7,730 nucleotides of DNA from UMGS172 sp964634675 (GCA_964634675.1 CAZWLH010000072.1:1-7730), one strand, 5' to 3'; positions 1-5,825 are shown, numbered from the stretch's first letter. The notes: generated from the letters alone by a model not told the origin. Translations and numbers: made by a program.

Positions 1-151
1 TTTTGAGTTGTTTTTTCTATTATTTTTGTTACCTATCTATTGTATCATAACAAATATCTTTTTTATGTCGCTTTAAACGATTTTTAACGTTCTTCCGATT
101 CGACAATTGGTTTATCCACAGCTTTGCTTTTAGGCGGTGCAAAACCGCAGC
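1..151. other. T-rich non-coding left edge
   Basis: I see no gene here. The first 90 bases are strongly T-rich on the plus strand. A possible extended -10 (TGATACAAT, minus strand, 47-39) could fire leftward out of the window, but no good -35 lies upstream of it. The stretch also carries one perfect DnaA box (112-120) and the hairpin that ends the minus-strand operon (128-157). What lies further left is not visible. Confidence 0.5.
112..120 (+). promoter_or_regulatory. single perfect DnaA-box sequence
   Basis: The nine bases TTATCCACA match the canonical high-affinity DnaA box exactly. It lies between a T-rich stretch and the end of the recR/alkD operon. No second box is visible in the window, so its use as a DnaA site is inference; a lone copy may be chance. 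Confidence 0.4.
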
Positions 152-157
152 CTAAAA
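128..157 (-). terminator. hairpin at the end of the dnaX-recR operon
   Basis: TTTTAGG+CGGT (128-138) pairs with ACCG+CCTAAAA (144-147 and 151-157) around a 5-base loop, with a 3-base bulge. The stop codon TAG of the alkylation-repair gene (154-152) lies in the stem. The minus-strand bases that follow are not a clean U run, so intrinsic termination here is only probable. Confidence 0.45.
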
Positions 158-838
158 CCTGAGCGTTTTCAGATATTCCTTGTGCGATGCTTCGACACGG
201 AAGCTTTCGACCGCCTTTTGAACCGTTCTCATATGGGTGGCACGGTCGAGCCGCCTTTGCTCAAGCACCTTTACCGCCGACTCATACTGCTTGGCAAGCG
301 CCGTGGCGAAAAACCACGCGACCGCCGTTGACAGGTAATATTCCTCGGTCTGTACCGACTCTGCAAGAGTGAGTATCCCGGGCTTAAAGTTTTCGTCAAG
401 ATAATACTTCATCAGCATAACCACGCCGAAGCGTACCGTGTAGGTATGACGTGACCCAAGCCAGCACTCTATCCTCGGCAGCAGCCGGTCGGTATTGTGC
501 CCGAAAACGGTCAGAGACATAGTGTCGCAGGTCGCCCAGTTGTCGACAAACGGCAAAAAAGCTTCGACCGCCGCAACGCAACGGTCGAAATCCTTTATCT
601 TTTCAATCAAATAAGCGTGAAGATTGTTTTCTTCAAGGTATTTATGCGGCAGGCTTTGCATAAACGCTTCGGCCTCTTTTGTGCCGTAAAGCTCGCCTGC
701 AAGCCGCCTTAAAACCGGTGTCCTCACCCCGATCACCGACGAAGCGGCGACAGTCGGAACAAGTGAAGAATTGAACCTTTTAAAGCTCTCATCGGCATTT
801 TGCATCAGGCGTTCTCTTATAACCCCGACCGCCGTCAC
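152..838 (-). CDS. AlkD-type DNA alkylation repair glycosylase
   Basis: A 228-residue protein of the HEAT-like-repeat DNA glycosylase family (AlkD/AlkC, Pfam DNA_alkylation), which removes positively charged alkylated purines such as 7-methylguanine and 3-methyladenine without base flipping. All-helical repeats run through its length. Trp101, Asp105, Arg136 and Trp175 have the same mutual spacing (4 and 39 residues) as Bacillus AlkD Trp109, Asp113, Arg148 and Trp187, so the active site looks intact. The C-terminus, around HMRTVQKAVESFRVEASHKE (202-221), is typical of clostridial members. The GTG start at 838 overlaps the recR stop as GTGA, with a GGAAGGA-type ribosome site upstream, so translation is probably coupled to recR. 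It is the last gene of the dnaX operon; a hairpin follows. Family assignment is firm; the exact lesion range is inferred from the family. Confidence 0.93.
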   Translation of the reverse strand: MTAVGVIRERLMQNADESFKRFNSSLVPTVAASSVIGVRTPVLRRLAGELYGTKEAEAFMQSLPHKYLEENNLHAYLIEKIKDFDRCVAAVEAFLPFVDNWATCDTMSLTVFGHNTDRLLPRIECWLGSRHTYTVRFGVVMLMKYYLDENFKPGILTLAESVQTEEYYLSTAVAWFFATALAKQYESAVKVLEQRRLDRATHMRTVQKAVESFRVEASHKEYLKTLRF

Positions 839-1434
839 AGCTCGTTTCTTCCTTCCAAGGCACGTGAGAGTGTGACCTCGTCGGCATATTCCAGATCGCC
901 GCCGACCGGTATTCCGTAAGCCAAGCGTGTGACCTTAACGCCCATTCCCTTAACAAGCCTTGAGATATAGCTTGCGGTGGCTTCGCCCTCGACCGTCGGA
1001 TTGGTGGCAACGATGATCTCATTGACCTCGCCCGATGAAAGTCTCGCCATCAGCTCACGCATTTTGAGCTGATCGGGGCCGATACCGTCAAGCGGAGATA
1101 TCGCACCGTGAAGCACGTGATAAAGCCCTCTGTATTCCCTCGTTCTTTCGAATGCCATAACGTCCTGAGCATCCTCGACCACGCAAATGGCACTTCGGTC
1201 GCGCTCCGACGAAGAGCAGATAGAACAAACCTCGCCGTCGGTCAAGTTCTGACAGACCGAGCAATAGCGTATCTTCGCCTTTGCATCAAGCAGTGCATCG
1301 GAAAATTTTCCGGCCATATCGTCGGTTCTTGTTATAACGTAGTATGCAAGTCGGCGTGCGGTTTTTTTGCCGATACCCGGCAACCGCTCGAATTGCTCGA
1401 CCAAGCGGTCGAGCGGCGCAACACTGTAAGCCAT
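835..1434 (-). CDS. recR: recombination mediator RecR
   Basis: A 199-residue protein of normal RecR length. It acts with RecF and RecO to load RecA at gaps covered by single-strand-binding protein, and forms ring-shaped multimers that clamp DNA. In order it has an N-terminal helix-hairpin-helix (LPGIGKKTARRLAYYV, 18-33), a four-cysteine zinc finger (Cys58, Cys61, Cys70, Cys73), and a Toprim domain starting at ICVVED (83-88) and continuing through ATNPTVEGEATASY (143-156). It ends with the conserved GIPVGGDLEYADEVTLSRAL region (174-193). All key residues are present. Its ATG shares one base with the ebfC stop (TGATG) and its own stop overlaps the next gene by four bases, the arrangement expected for translational coupling. 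The dnaX-ebfC-recR order is standard in Firmicutes. Confidence 0.98.
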   Translation of the reverse strand: MAYSVAPLDRLVEQFERLPGIGKKTARRLAYYVITRTDDMAGKFSDALLDAKAKIRYCSVCQNLTDGEVCSICSSSERDRSAICVVEDAQDVMAFERTREYRGLYHVLHGAISPLDGIGPDQLKMRELMARLSSGEVNEIIVATNPTVEGEATASYISRLVKGMGVKVTRLAYGIPVGGDLEYADEVTLSRALEGRNEL

Positions 1435-1775
1435 CAGAAAAGTCCCGGTATGTTAAGTCCGCCCGTGATGGCACCCATCTCGGACTCCTGAGTTTCGGCG
1501 ATCTTCTTGACGACCTCGTTGACGGCTATGACAAGATAGTCCTCGAGCATCTCGACATCCTCGCTGTCAACCGCCTCGGGATCGATCTTAACGCTCTTCA
1601 TTTCGTGGTTTCCGGTCATAGTGACCTCGACTATACCGCCGCCTGCCGTTGCCGAGAATTCACGCTCCTCGAACTCGGCCTGAAAGTCGGCCATATCGCT
1701 TTGCATTTTCTGAACCTGCTTGAGCATTTCGGCCTGACTCGGACCTTTTCCGGCTCCCGGTATTCTTGCTTTCAT
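1434..1775 (-). CDS. ebfC: YbaB/EbfC family nucleoid-associated protein
   Basis: A 113-residue small DNA-binding protein of the YbaB/EbfC family, which forms tweezer-like dimers that bind DNA with little sequence preference. Visible family marks are the helical segment MLKQVQKMQSDMADFQAEFE, the strand-turn motif SATAGGGIVEVTMTGNHEMKSVKIDPE near residues 41-67, and the closing DYLVIAVNEVVKKIAE helix. The Gly-rich N-terminus and the ITGGLNIPGLF tail are common in clostridial members. The ATG at 1775 has a strong AAGGGAG site seven bases upstream. It lies 30 bases after dnaX and its stop shares a base with the recR start, fitting the classic dnaX-ebfC-recR operon. Its exact role in recombination or nucleoid structure is unsettled in the family. 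Confidence 0.97.
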   Translation of the reverse strand: MKARIPGAGKGPSQAEMLKQVQKMQSDMADFQAEFEEREFSATAGGGIVEVTMTGNHEMKSVKIDPEAVDSEDVEMLEDYLVIAVNEVVKKIAETQESEMGAITGGLNIPGLF

Positions 1776-1805
1776 AACATTGCTCCCTTTTCGAATTGAA
1801 TTTAA

Positions 1806-3431
1806 TTATCGGTTTTCCATTCCCGGAACTTCCATACTTTTAAGCTTGTCGATTATCCCCTGCAACGGATCGGCCGCCTTGGGTGCCGCCTTTTTATAGG
1901 GGCCCAAGCGGTAGGTTCTGCCCACAACGGTCTGAACGGCGTTGCGTATCTGAGTGCGGTATATCGGATCCTCACTTCGCATAAGCGAGAAAAACTGATC
2001 GTTTGCCGAATCTATAAGCAAAAGGTCACCCTTTACATAGGCCTTCGACTCACGCAGTACCGCCGCCATAAGCGGTGCCGATTTCGAAAGCTCACTCTGA
2101 ACATCCTGCCAAGCCTCAAATACCGAAGCCTCGGTTTCCTGCTCTGCGGCAGGCTGTACCTCAGGCTCCTTCGGCCGATCGACTGCCGTTTCAGCCGCTT
2201 CGGGCTCGAGCAAGATGCCGTCATCCTCAGCAATCGGCACATTTTCGACCGCTTCGGCATTGTTGTGCACCTGTGCCTTCGGCGGTGCCGAATATTTGAC
2301 CGTTCGCTCAAGCCTTTCGAGTCGGTCAAGCAGTGCCGTCGGAGAGGTGTCCAGCTGAGGTGAGCACAGCTTCACAACGGCAGTTTCAAGCTCGGTCCTT
2401 CGATCGGACATCGACATTCTGTCCAAAGCGGCGGTCAGCACGCTTATTGCGTTGATGATCCCCTCAAGCGGATAGGCCGCGGCCTGCGTTTTTATCTCTT
2501 CAAGCTCCGACGGAGCGCAAACGATAAGCTGACCCGTTTCCTTAACGGTTCGTGCCACCATAAGGTTGCGGTAATGGGTTATAAGCTCGGAGCAAAGCCG
2601 TGCGAGATCGACGGCGTTTTTGTAAAGCCCGTCTATCTTTGCCAACGCGGCACCGATATCCGACTTCATAATGTAATTCGCTATTTCGAGACAATAGCTG
2701 TTTCCGGCCAAGGAGCACACACGCATAACGTCCTGCTCGGTTATATGTGAGCTGCCTGCGGCACAAAGATCGAGTGTCGACAAGGCATCACGCATACCGC
2801 CGTCGGACAGCGCCGCAATTCTGTCGGCCGCCGCCGGCTCTATCGTAAAGCCCTCTTTTTCGGCAATATAGTGAATCCGTCGGCTGATGGCATCGGGCGC
2901 TATACGGTGAAAATCAAACCGCTGACAGCGTGAAAGAATGGTCGACGGAAGCTTGTGCACCTCGGTGGTCGCCAAGATGAAGATAATGTGCTTCGGCGGC
3001 TCCTCAAGCGTTTTGAGCAGTGCATTAAAAGCGCCGATCGAAAGCATATGCACCTCATCTATAATGTATACGCGATATTTCGAGGAGGTCGGAGTATATG
3101 ACACTTGCTCCTTCAGGTCTCTTATATTCTCGACACCGTTATTGGATGCCGCATCTATCTCGGTTATATCGAGCACTTCGCCGTTCTCAATGGCGCGGCA
3201 GGAGTCGCACCGACAGCAGGCATCGCCGTCTGCCGAATTGAGGCAGTTCACCGCCTTAGCCAATATTTTGGCACAGCTCGTCTTACCGGTTCCTCTCGGC
3301 CCCGTAAACAGATAGGCGTGGAAGATCTTGCCCGAACGCAGCTCGTTCTTCAAGATGTCGGTAATATGCTCCTCGCCGACAACATCGGCAAAGGACGACG
3401 GACGGTATTTACGGTATAACGCCTGATACAA
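1806..3431 (-). CDS. dnaX: DNA polymerase III subunit gamma/tau (clamp loader)
   Basis: A 541-residue clamp-loader ATPase that drives loading of the beta sliding clamp and, through its C-terminus, links polymerase and helicase. From the chosen start it reads MYQALYRKYRP, the usual DnaX N-terminus. Walker A GPRGTGKT is at 44-51, the zinc module has Cys63, Cys72, Cys75 and Cys78, Walker B VYIIDEVH is at 121-128, and sensor 1 plus the SRC arginine-finger motif (ATTEVHKLPSTILSRCQRF) is at 154-172. An acidic Glu/Ala/Pro-rich linker follows, then a tau-type C-terminal domain. I chose the TTG at 3431 because AGGAG (3445-3441) lies nine bases upstream. The same frame stays open for 28 more codons to 3515, but those codons are the 3' arm of the SRP RNA gene. 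I see no A-AAA-AAG type slippery site, so a separate gamma product is not evident. Confidence 0.96.
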   Translation of the reverse strand: MYQALYRKYRPSSFADVVGEEHITDILKNELRSGKIFHAYLFTGPRGTGKTSCAKILAKAVNCLNSADGDACCRCDSCRAIENGEVLDITEIDAASNNGVENIRDLKEQVSYTPTSSKYRVYIIDEVHMLSIGAFNALLKTLEEPPKHIIFILATTEVHKLPSTILSRCQRFDFHRIAPDAISRRIHYIAEKEGFTIEPAAADRIAALSDGGMRDALSTLDLCAAGSSHITEQDVMRVCSLAGNSYCLEIANYIMKSDIGAALAKIDGLYKNAVDLARLCSELITHYRNLMVARTVKETGQLIVCAPSELEEIKTQAAAYPLEGIINAISVLTAALDRMSMSDRRTELETAVVKLCSPQLDTSPTALLDRLERLERTVKYSAPPKAQVHNNAEAVENVPIAEDDGILLEPEAAETAVDRPKEPEVQPAAEQETEASVFEAWQDVQSELSKSAPLMAAVLRESKAYVKGDLLLIDSANDQFFSLMRSEDPIYRTQIRNAVQTVVGRTYRLGPYKKAAPKAADPLQGIIDKLKSMEVPGMENR

Positions 3432-3440
3432 AGCAGTGCT

Positions 3441-3445
3441 CTCCT
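3441..3445 (-). promoter_or_regulatory. ribosome binding site fixing the dnaX TTG start
   Basis: AGGAG within GAGAGGAG (3448-3441) lies nine bases before the TTG start. It sits in the 19-base loop of a 6-bp inverted repeat, GCAGTG (3463-3458) with CACTGC (3438-3433), so its accessibility may depend on folding. The hairpin is visible; any control by it is inference. Confidence 0.7.
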
Positions 3446-3458
3446 CTCGAAATAATAC

Positions 3459-3602
3459 ACTGCGCCCTAAGGAGTACGAACGACCGAGTTTACTGCGGCA
3501 CACAGGGAAATCCACTTAATGCTGCTCGGTTCCCCGCCTGACATGGTTCACGGCACCCTGTCGCACAGGACCCGACCGTTCGCACGCCTTAGAGCGCACC
3601 TT
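3459..3602 (-). ncRNA. ffs: signal recognition particle RNA (small, 4.5S type)
   Basis: The RNA scaffold of the signal recognition particle, which binds Ffh and targets nascent membrane proteins to FtsY. The hallmark helix 8 is complete on the minus strand: GTCAGG, then CGG-GGAA-CCG with its GGAA tetraloop, then AGCAGC (about 3548-3520), preceded by GTGAACC and followed by GTGTGCCGC. The outer arms close the molecule: TGCGCTCTAAGG (3598-3587) pairs with CCTTAGGGCGCA (3472-3461) with one G·U pair, and GTGCGAAC with GTTCGTAC just inside. No Alu-domain helices precede the 5' arm, so it is the short form, about 140 nt. A consensus promoter sits directly upstream. Location just before dnaX is a known Firmicutes arrangement. 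Ends are estimated from the promoter and the terminal helix, give or take a few bases. Confidence 0.93.
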
Positions 3603-3608
3603 GCGTTT

Positions 3609-3637
3609 ATTATACAACATTTGTTTCGGTTTATCAA
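3609..3637 (-). promoter_or_regulatory. strong promoter of ffs and the dnaX operon
   Basis: TTGATA (3637-3632), a 17-base spacer, then TATAAT (3614-3609), predicting transcription from about 3602, where the SRP RNA begins. No other convincing promoter and no terminator is seen before dnaX, so it may also serve the whole dnaX-ebfC-recR-alkD run. Confidence 0.85.
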
Positions 3638-3677
3638 TGCTTTTTTGCCAATTTTCCGATAAACCGAGCAAAAAATA

Positions 3678-3706
3678 TTGCAAAGTCCTCCCACAAAGGA
3701 TATAAT
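3678..3706 (+). promoter_or_regulatory. promoter of the metallophosphoesterase gene
   Basis: TTGCAA (3678-3683), 17 bases, TATAAT (3701-3706). It diverges from the ffs promoter about 40 bases away. It also rules out a TTG start at 3678 for the gene, since that codon is the -35 element itself. Confidence 0.85.
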
Positions 3707-3737
3707 TACCTTAGACTACATAAACGGAGTGATAGAA

Positions 3738-4808
3738 ATGAACAGTAAAATCATCTGCGACCGTACAAAATATCCGGGATGCGATTTTGTCGTTGAATTC
3801 GAAAAAGAGCGCAATAGCACCCCGATAAAGCTGCTTCAGCTTACCGATATGCAGATAATCGATTCCGAGCAGCTCAGAACACCCGACAGAATACGTACCG
3901 ACGAAATCGCCGCTTGGCGACCCGAAATGTTTATGGGTCAGTTCGGCAACCACGTGCTCTCACTTATAGCACAAGCCGACCCCGATCTGATATTCATCAC
4001 CGGCGATATCGTTTACGGCTCTTTTGACGATAACGGAACTGTTTTTGAAAAATTCTGCTCCTTTATGGACGGGCTGGACATTCCTTGGGCTCCCGTTTTC
4101 GGAAATCACGACAACGAATCGAAAATGGGCGTTGAATGGCAGTGCGATATGCTCGAAAACAGCAAAAACTGCCTTTTCAAGCGAGGAAGCGTTGACGGAA
4201 ACGGCAACTATTCGGTCGGTATCTCGGTAGGCGGAGAGCTTGTCCGCGTACTGCATATGGCCGATTCTCACGGCTGCTTGCGTGAGCAGGCACTCACCGC
4301 CGCTCAGCTTGATAAGATATGCACCGACACCGCCGAAATCAAAAAGGCTCAGGGTAAAGACGTTCCGGCATTTATGGCGTTCCATATTCCGACCGAGCTG
4401 TTCGACCAAGCTGAAAGAGCTAAGGGCTATTTGACCGACGGACACAAGCATTATACCATCGGGGTTGACGTTCCTCAAAAGGACGGTGACTTCGGCTTCT
4501 CCTATGAAGTGCTCTACAAGCCTATACACACCGACCGTGATTTTTCTGCCTTTTTGCGTGAGCAAAATATCGACGGCGTTTTCACCGGCCATTGGCACAA
4601 CAAATGTACCTGTATCAACTACAACGGAGTTAAGCTTGTCTTTGGACTGAAAACGGGTCAGTATGATTATCATATGGCCGGAAGCATCGGCGGCACGCTT
4701 ATAACGCTTTGTGAGGAAAGCTTTGAGGTTCGTCACGTTCCGTCGCTTGTACCGTTTGCGCCTATGCCGAGGCACGCTTATTTCGGCAACTTTTTCGTAA
4801 AAGAATAA
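3738..4808 (+). CDS. calcineurin-like metallophosphoesterase
   Basis: A 356-residue enzyme of the binuclear metallophosphoesterase superfamily, closest in style to Dcr2/purple-acid-phosphatase-like members; the substrate is unknown. The metal motifs appear in order: motif I QLTDMQI (Asp37, with Gln39 where His is usual), motif II GD at 89-90, motif III GNHD at 122-125, a lone metal His216 in FMAFHIP, and GHWH at 284-287. There is no signal peptide or membrane segment, so it is probably cytoplasmic. The ATG at 3738 follows GGAG by eight bases and lies about 30 bases after the -10; the longer open frame would start inside the promoter. It stands alone on the plus strand, divergent from ffs and convergent with a decayed minus-strand locus. 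No strong terminator is visible after it. Confidence 0.92.
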   Translation: MNSKIICDRTKYPGCDFVVEFEKERNSTPIKLLQLTDMQIIDSEQLRTPDRIRTDEIAAWRPEMFMGQFGNHVLSLIAQADPDLIFITGDIVYGSFDDNGTVFEKFCSFMDGLDIPWAPVFGNHDNESKMGVEWQCDMLENSKNCLFKRGSVDGNGNYSVGISVGGELVRVLHMADSHGCLREQALTAAQLDKICTDTAEIKKAQGKDVPAFMAFHIPTELFDQAERAKGYLTDGHKHYTIGVDVPQKDGDFGFSYEVLYKPIHTDRDFSAFLREQNIDGVFTGHWHNKCTCINYNGVKLVFGLKTGQYDYHMAGSIGGTLITLCEESFEVRHVPSLVPFAPMPRHAYFGNFFVKE

Positions 4809-4828
4809 ACAATACGGTCAAAGCCGAC

Positions 4829-5023
4829 TTATGCCTCGGTCAGCTTTTCGAAAAGGTCGGCCATAAGCGCATCGCGGTTTATATCGTAAACATAGCGTTC
4901 GGGCAAAGCGTTATTGTCGGCGGCATAAAAACCGTCATAGGTCGGGATAGGCATGGTATCGAGAACAACGTCAACCTTGCCGGTCGGCACGGCTAAACTT
5001 TTGAATCTTTGTGCATCGGTCAT
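4829..5023 (-). pseudogene. nucleoside hydrolase remnant with in-frame internal deletion
   Basis: An open frame of 64 codons with an intact start (ATG at 5023, AAGGA nine bases upstream) and stop. The first 23 residues, through VDVVLDT, match the N-terminus of inosine/uridine-preferring nucleoside hydrolase-like proteins of clostridia, where VLDT leads into the Asp-rich DTD...D metal site. The next residues, from MPIPTYDGFY to the end (INRDALMADLFEKLTE), resemble the extreme C-terminus of the same family. Roughly 250 residues, including the Asp cluster and the whole active site, are missing, and the frame is preserved across the junction near 4955. It cannot be an active hydrolase. Its start overlaps the end of the former AraC-type reading frame as ATGA, so the two were once coupled. 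Matching both ends to the same family is from memory, not a search. Confidence 0.7.
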
Positions 5024-5247
5024 AGTTTTCCGTCCTTTCTGAAGCTGAGTATGGTTTTTCAGTATTTTTCTTTAAAAAGCCTTCTAAAGTGGTTTTTATT
5101 TTCGTATCCGACCTCACGGATTATGTCCTCGGCCGACATTTCGGTATTAAGCAGCATTTCTGCGGCGATACCGCACCGCTTTGCTATGACCGCCTTGGAA
5201 AACGGCACACCGAGAAGCTGCTTCACAAGCTTTCCCGTGTACACGGT
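5020..5247 (-). pseudogene. C-terminal fragment of an AraC-family regulator
   Basis: The frame reads YTGKLVKQLLGVPFSKAV..KRCGIAAEMLLNTEMSAEDIIREVGYENKNHFRRLFKEKY, which lines up without gaps with the second half of an AraC/XylS DNA-binding domain: end of the first helix-turn-helix, linker helix, then the second helix-turn-helix with the signature VGYEN..FRRLFKEKYG. The ligand-binding domain and the first helices are absent. A TGA at 5061-5059 interrupts the frame where the family normally has Gly (GGA to TGA is one change). Reading through gives KTILSFRKDGKL, matching the usual GKTPLxFRK tail, and ends at a TGA (5022-5020) that overlaps the next gene's ATG by four bases. So the original gene ended there. 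Upstream the frame is closed by TAA near 5259 and abuts an unrelated gene fragment. Confidence 0.72.
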
Positions 5248-5453
5248 TGAATATAACCGTTAAAAAGCTTGGATGCACGCTTAAACTGCACCGATGTCAG
5301 AGTGGAGTAATAAAACTCTTTATCACCGTTCATTAGATTTTGCGTTAAAAACGACATAAAGTTTTTTTATGAACTCAAAACACAGTGATCATCATAGACT
5401 TTAAGTATTTTCGCCACACCTCCGTCTAAATGATAAATAGGATTTTCAGACAT
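5223..5453 (-). pseudogene. N-terminal fragment of a PH-like (DUF4429/SHOCT-type) protein
   Basis: From an ATG at 5453 with a GAGGTG site six bases upstream, one frame reads MSENPIYHLDGGVAKILKVYDDHCVLSS, a TAA stop (5369-5367), then KNFMSFLTQNLMNGDKEFYYSTLTSVQFKRASKLFNGYIQP. The phrases YHLDG..., GFLTQ-like, GDKEFYYSTLTSVQFK and NGYIQ are those of the small bacterial PH-like domain of DUF4429/SHOCT-type proteins, where NGYIQF is followed by more domain and often a C-terminal SHOCT motif. Here the match ends at NGYIQP near 5245, after which the DNA is AraC-like in another frame and the original frame stops at 5225-5223. The gene therefore carries one nonsense codon and has lost its 3' part by a deletion that fused it to the AraC remnant. 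Family assignment is by recall of motifs. Confidence 0.65.
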
Positions 5454-5496
5454 TTCAACCACCTCAAAATTTAATTTGTCGTAACCCGACGATTTA

Positions 5497-5526
5497 ATTA
5501 TATCTGTATTACAGATATTGCATAAT
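5497..5526. promoter_or_regulatory. overlapping divergent promoter candidates
   Basis: On the minus strand TATAAT (5502-5497) could be the -10 of the PH-like gene; the -35 opposite (TTATGC, 17 bases away) is poor. On the plus strand CATAAT (5521-5526) with TTATAT (5498-5503) at 17 bases could drive the XRE gene. Both are weaker than other promoters in the window, and the palindrome at 5500-5518 lies inside both. Confidence 0.45.
5500..5518. promoter_or_regulatory. perfect 19-bp palindrome, probable operator of the XRE repressor
   Basis: ATATCTGTA-T-TACAGATAT, nine bases each side of one central base, no mismatch. It sits 27 bases before the XRE start codon and between the elements of the divergent promoter candidates. 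XRE/Cro-like dimers bind palindromes of this size and often repress their own gene, so it is the natural operator. Binding is inference. Confidence 0.65.
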
Positions 5527-5545
5527 AATTTGTGAGGTGATTATT

Positions 5546-5761
5546 ATGCAATTTAAAAATTTGCGAGGAATAAGAGAGGATAACGACATAAAGCAAAAGG
5601 ACATCGCAAAATATTTAAATGTATCACAAAACACTTACTCTCAATACGAAACAGGAGTTATTTCGCTTACCGCCGAAGTATTGATAAAGCTTGCCGACTA
5701 TTATAATGTGAGCATTGACTATCTTTTAGACCGTACCGACAATCCCGAATTTCAAAAGTAA
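5546..5761 (+). CDS. XRE/Cro-CI family helix-turn-helix repressor
   Basis: A 71-residue protein that is little more than one HTH_3 domain. The helices are visible: LRGIREDNDIKQ (6-17), KDIAKYL (18-24), then the turn NVSQNTYSQYETG with the recognition helix at about 27-36, followed by LTAEVLIKLADYYNVSIDYLLD, the standard helix 4-5 signature. It has no effector or oligomerisation domain, so it likely dimerises through the HTH itself. The ATG at 5546 has AGGTGA five bases upstream; an earlier in-frame GTG lies inside that ribosome site and is rejected. A perfect palindrome covers its promoter region, pointing to autoregulation, and the divergent gene it may once have controlled is now a pseudogene. 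No toxin partner lies beside it. A strong hairpin follows 22 bases after the stop. Confidence 0.92.
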   Translation: MQFKNLRGIREDNDIKQKDIAKYLNVSQNTYSQYETGVISLTAEVLIKLADYYNVSIDYLLDRTDNPEFQK

Positions 5762-5782
5762 GCCCATTGGCAAAAAATTCTC

Positions 5783-5825
5783 AAAACAGAAAACCGCCGT
5801 GGAGCACACGGCGGTTTTCTGTTTT
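5783..5825. terminator. bidirectional intrinsic terminator
   Basis: A perfect 19-bp stem, AAAACAGAAAACCGCCGTG (5783-5801) and its complement (5807-5825), with a 5-base loop GAGCA. The plus strand ends in a T run for the XRE gene. Read from the other side, a T-rich tail ends the 5851-6482 unit. It lies between two convergent units. Confidence 0.92.

Noticed and set aside
1108..1491. 127-codon plus-strand frame over recR and ebfC
   Set aside because: Shadow of two well-supported minus-strand genes, with no ribosome site or recognisable motif.
2030..2330. Programmed frameshift in dnaX producing a gamma form
   Set aside because: No A-AAA-AAG or similar heptamer appears in the linker region; the single long frame is sufficient.
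3432..3515. ATG at 3515 as dnaX start
   Set aside because: The extension is SRP RNA sequence, has no family match and no suitable ribosome site; the TTG at 3431 has both.
3678..3737. TTG at 3678 as start of the metallophosphoesterase
   Set aside because: It coincides with the -35 element and the extra 20 codons contain the -10; the ATG at 3738 has a proper ribosome site.
3960..4775. 271-codon open frame antisense to the metallophosphoesterase
   Set aside because: No ribosome site or family resemblance, and it mirrors a gene with all its motifs; long antisense frames arise from codon bias.
4814..4856. Terminator hairpin after the metallophosphoesterase
   Set aside because: Only a short bulged stem (AAAGC with GCTTT) can be drawn and it lies in the end of the convergent remnant; not convincing.
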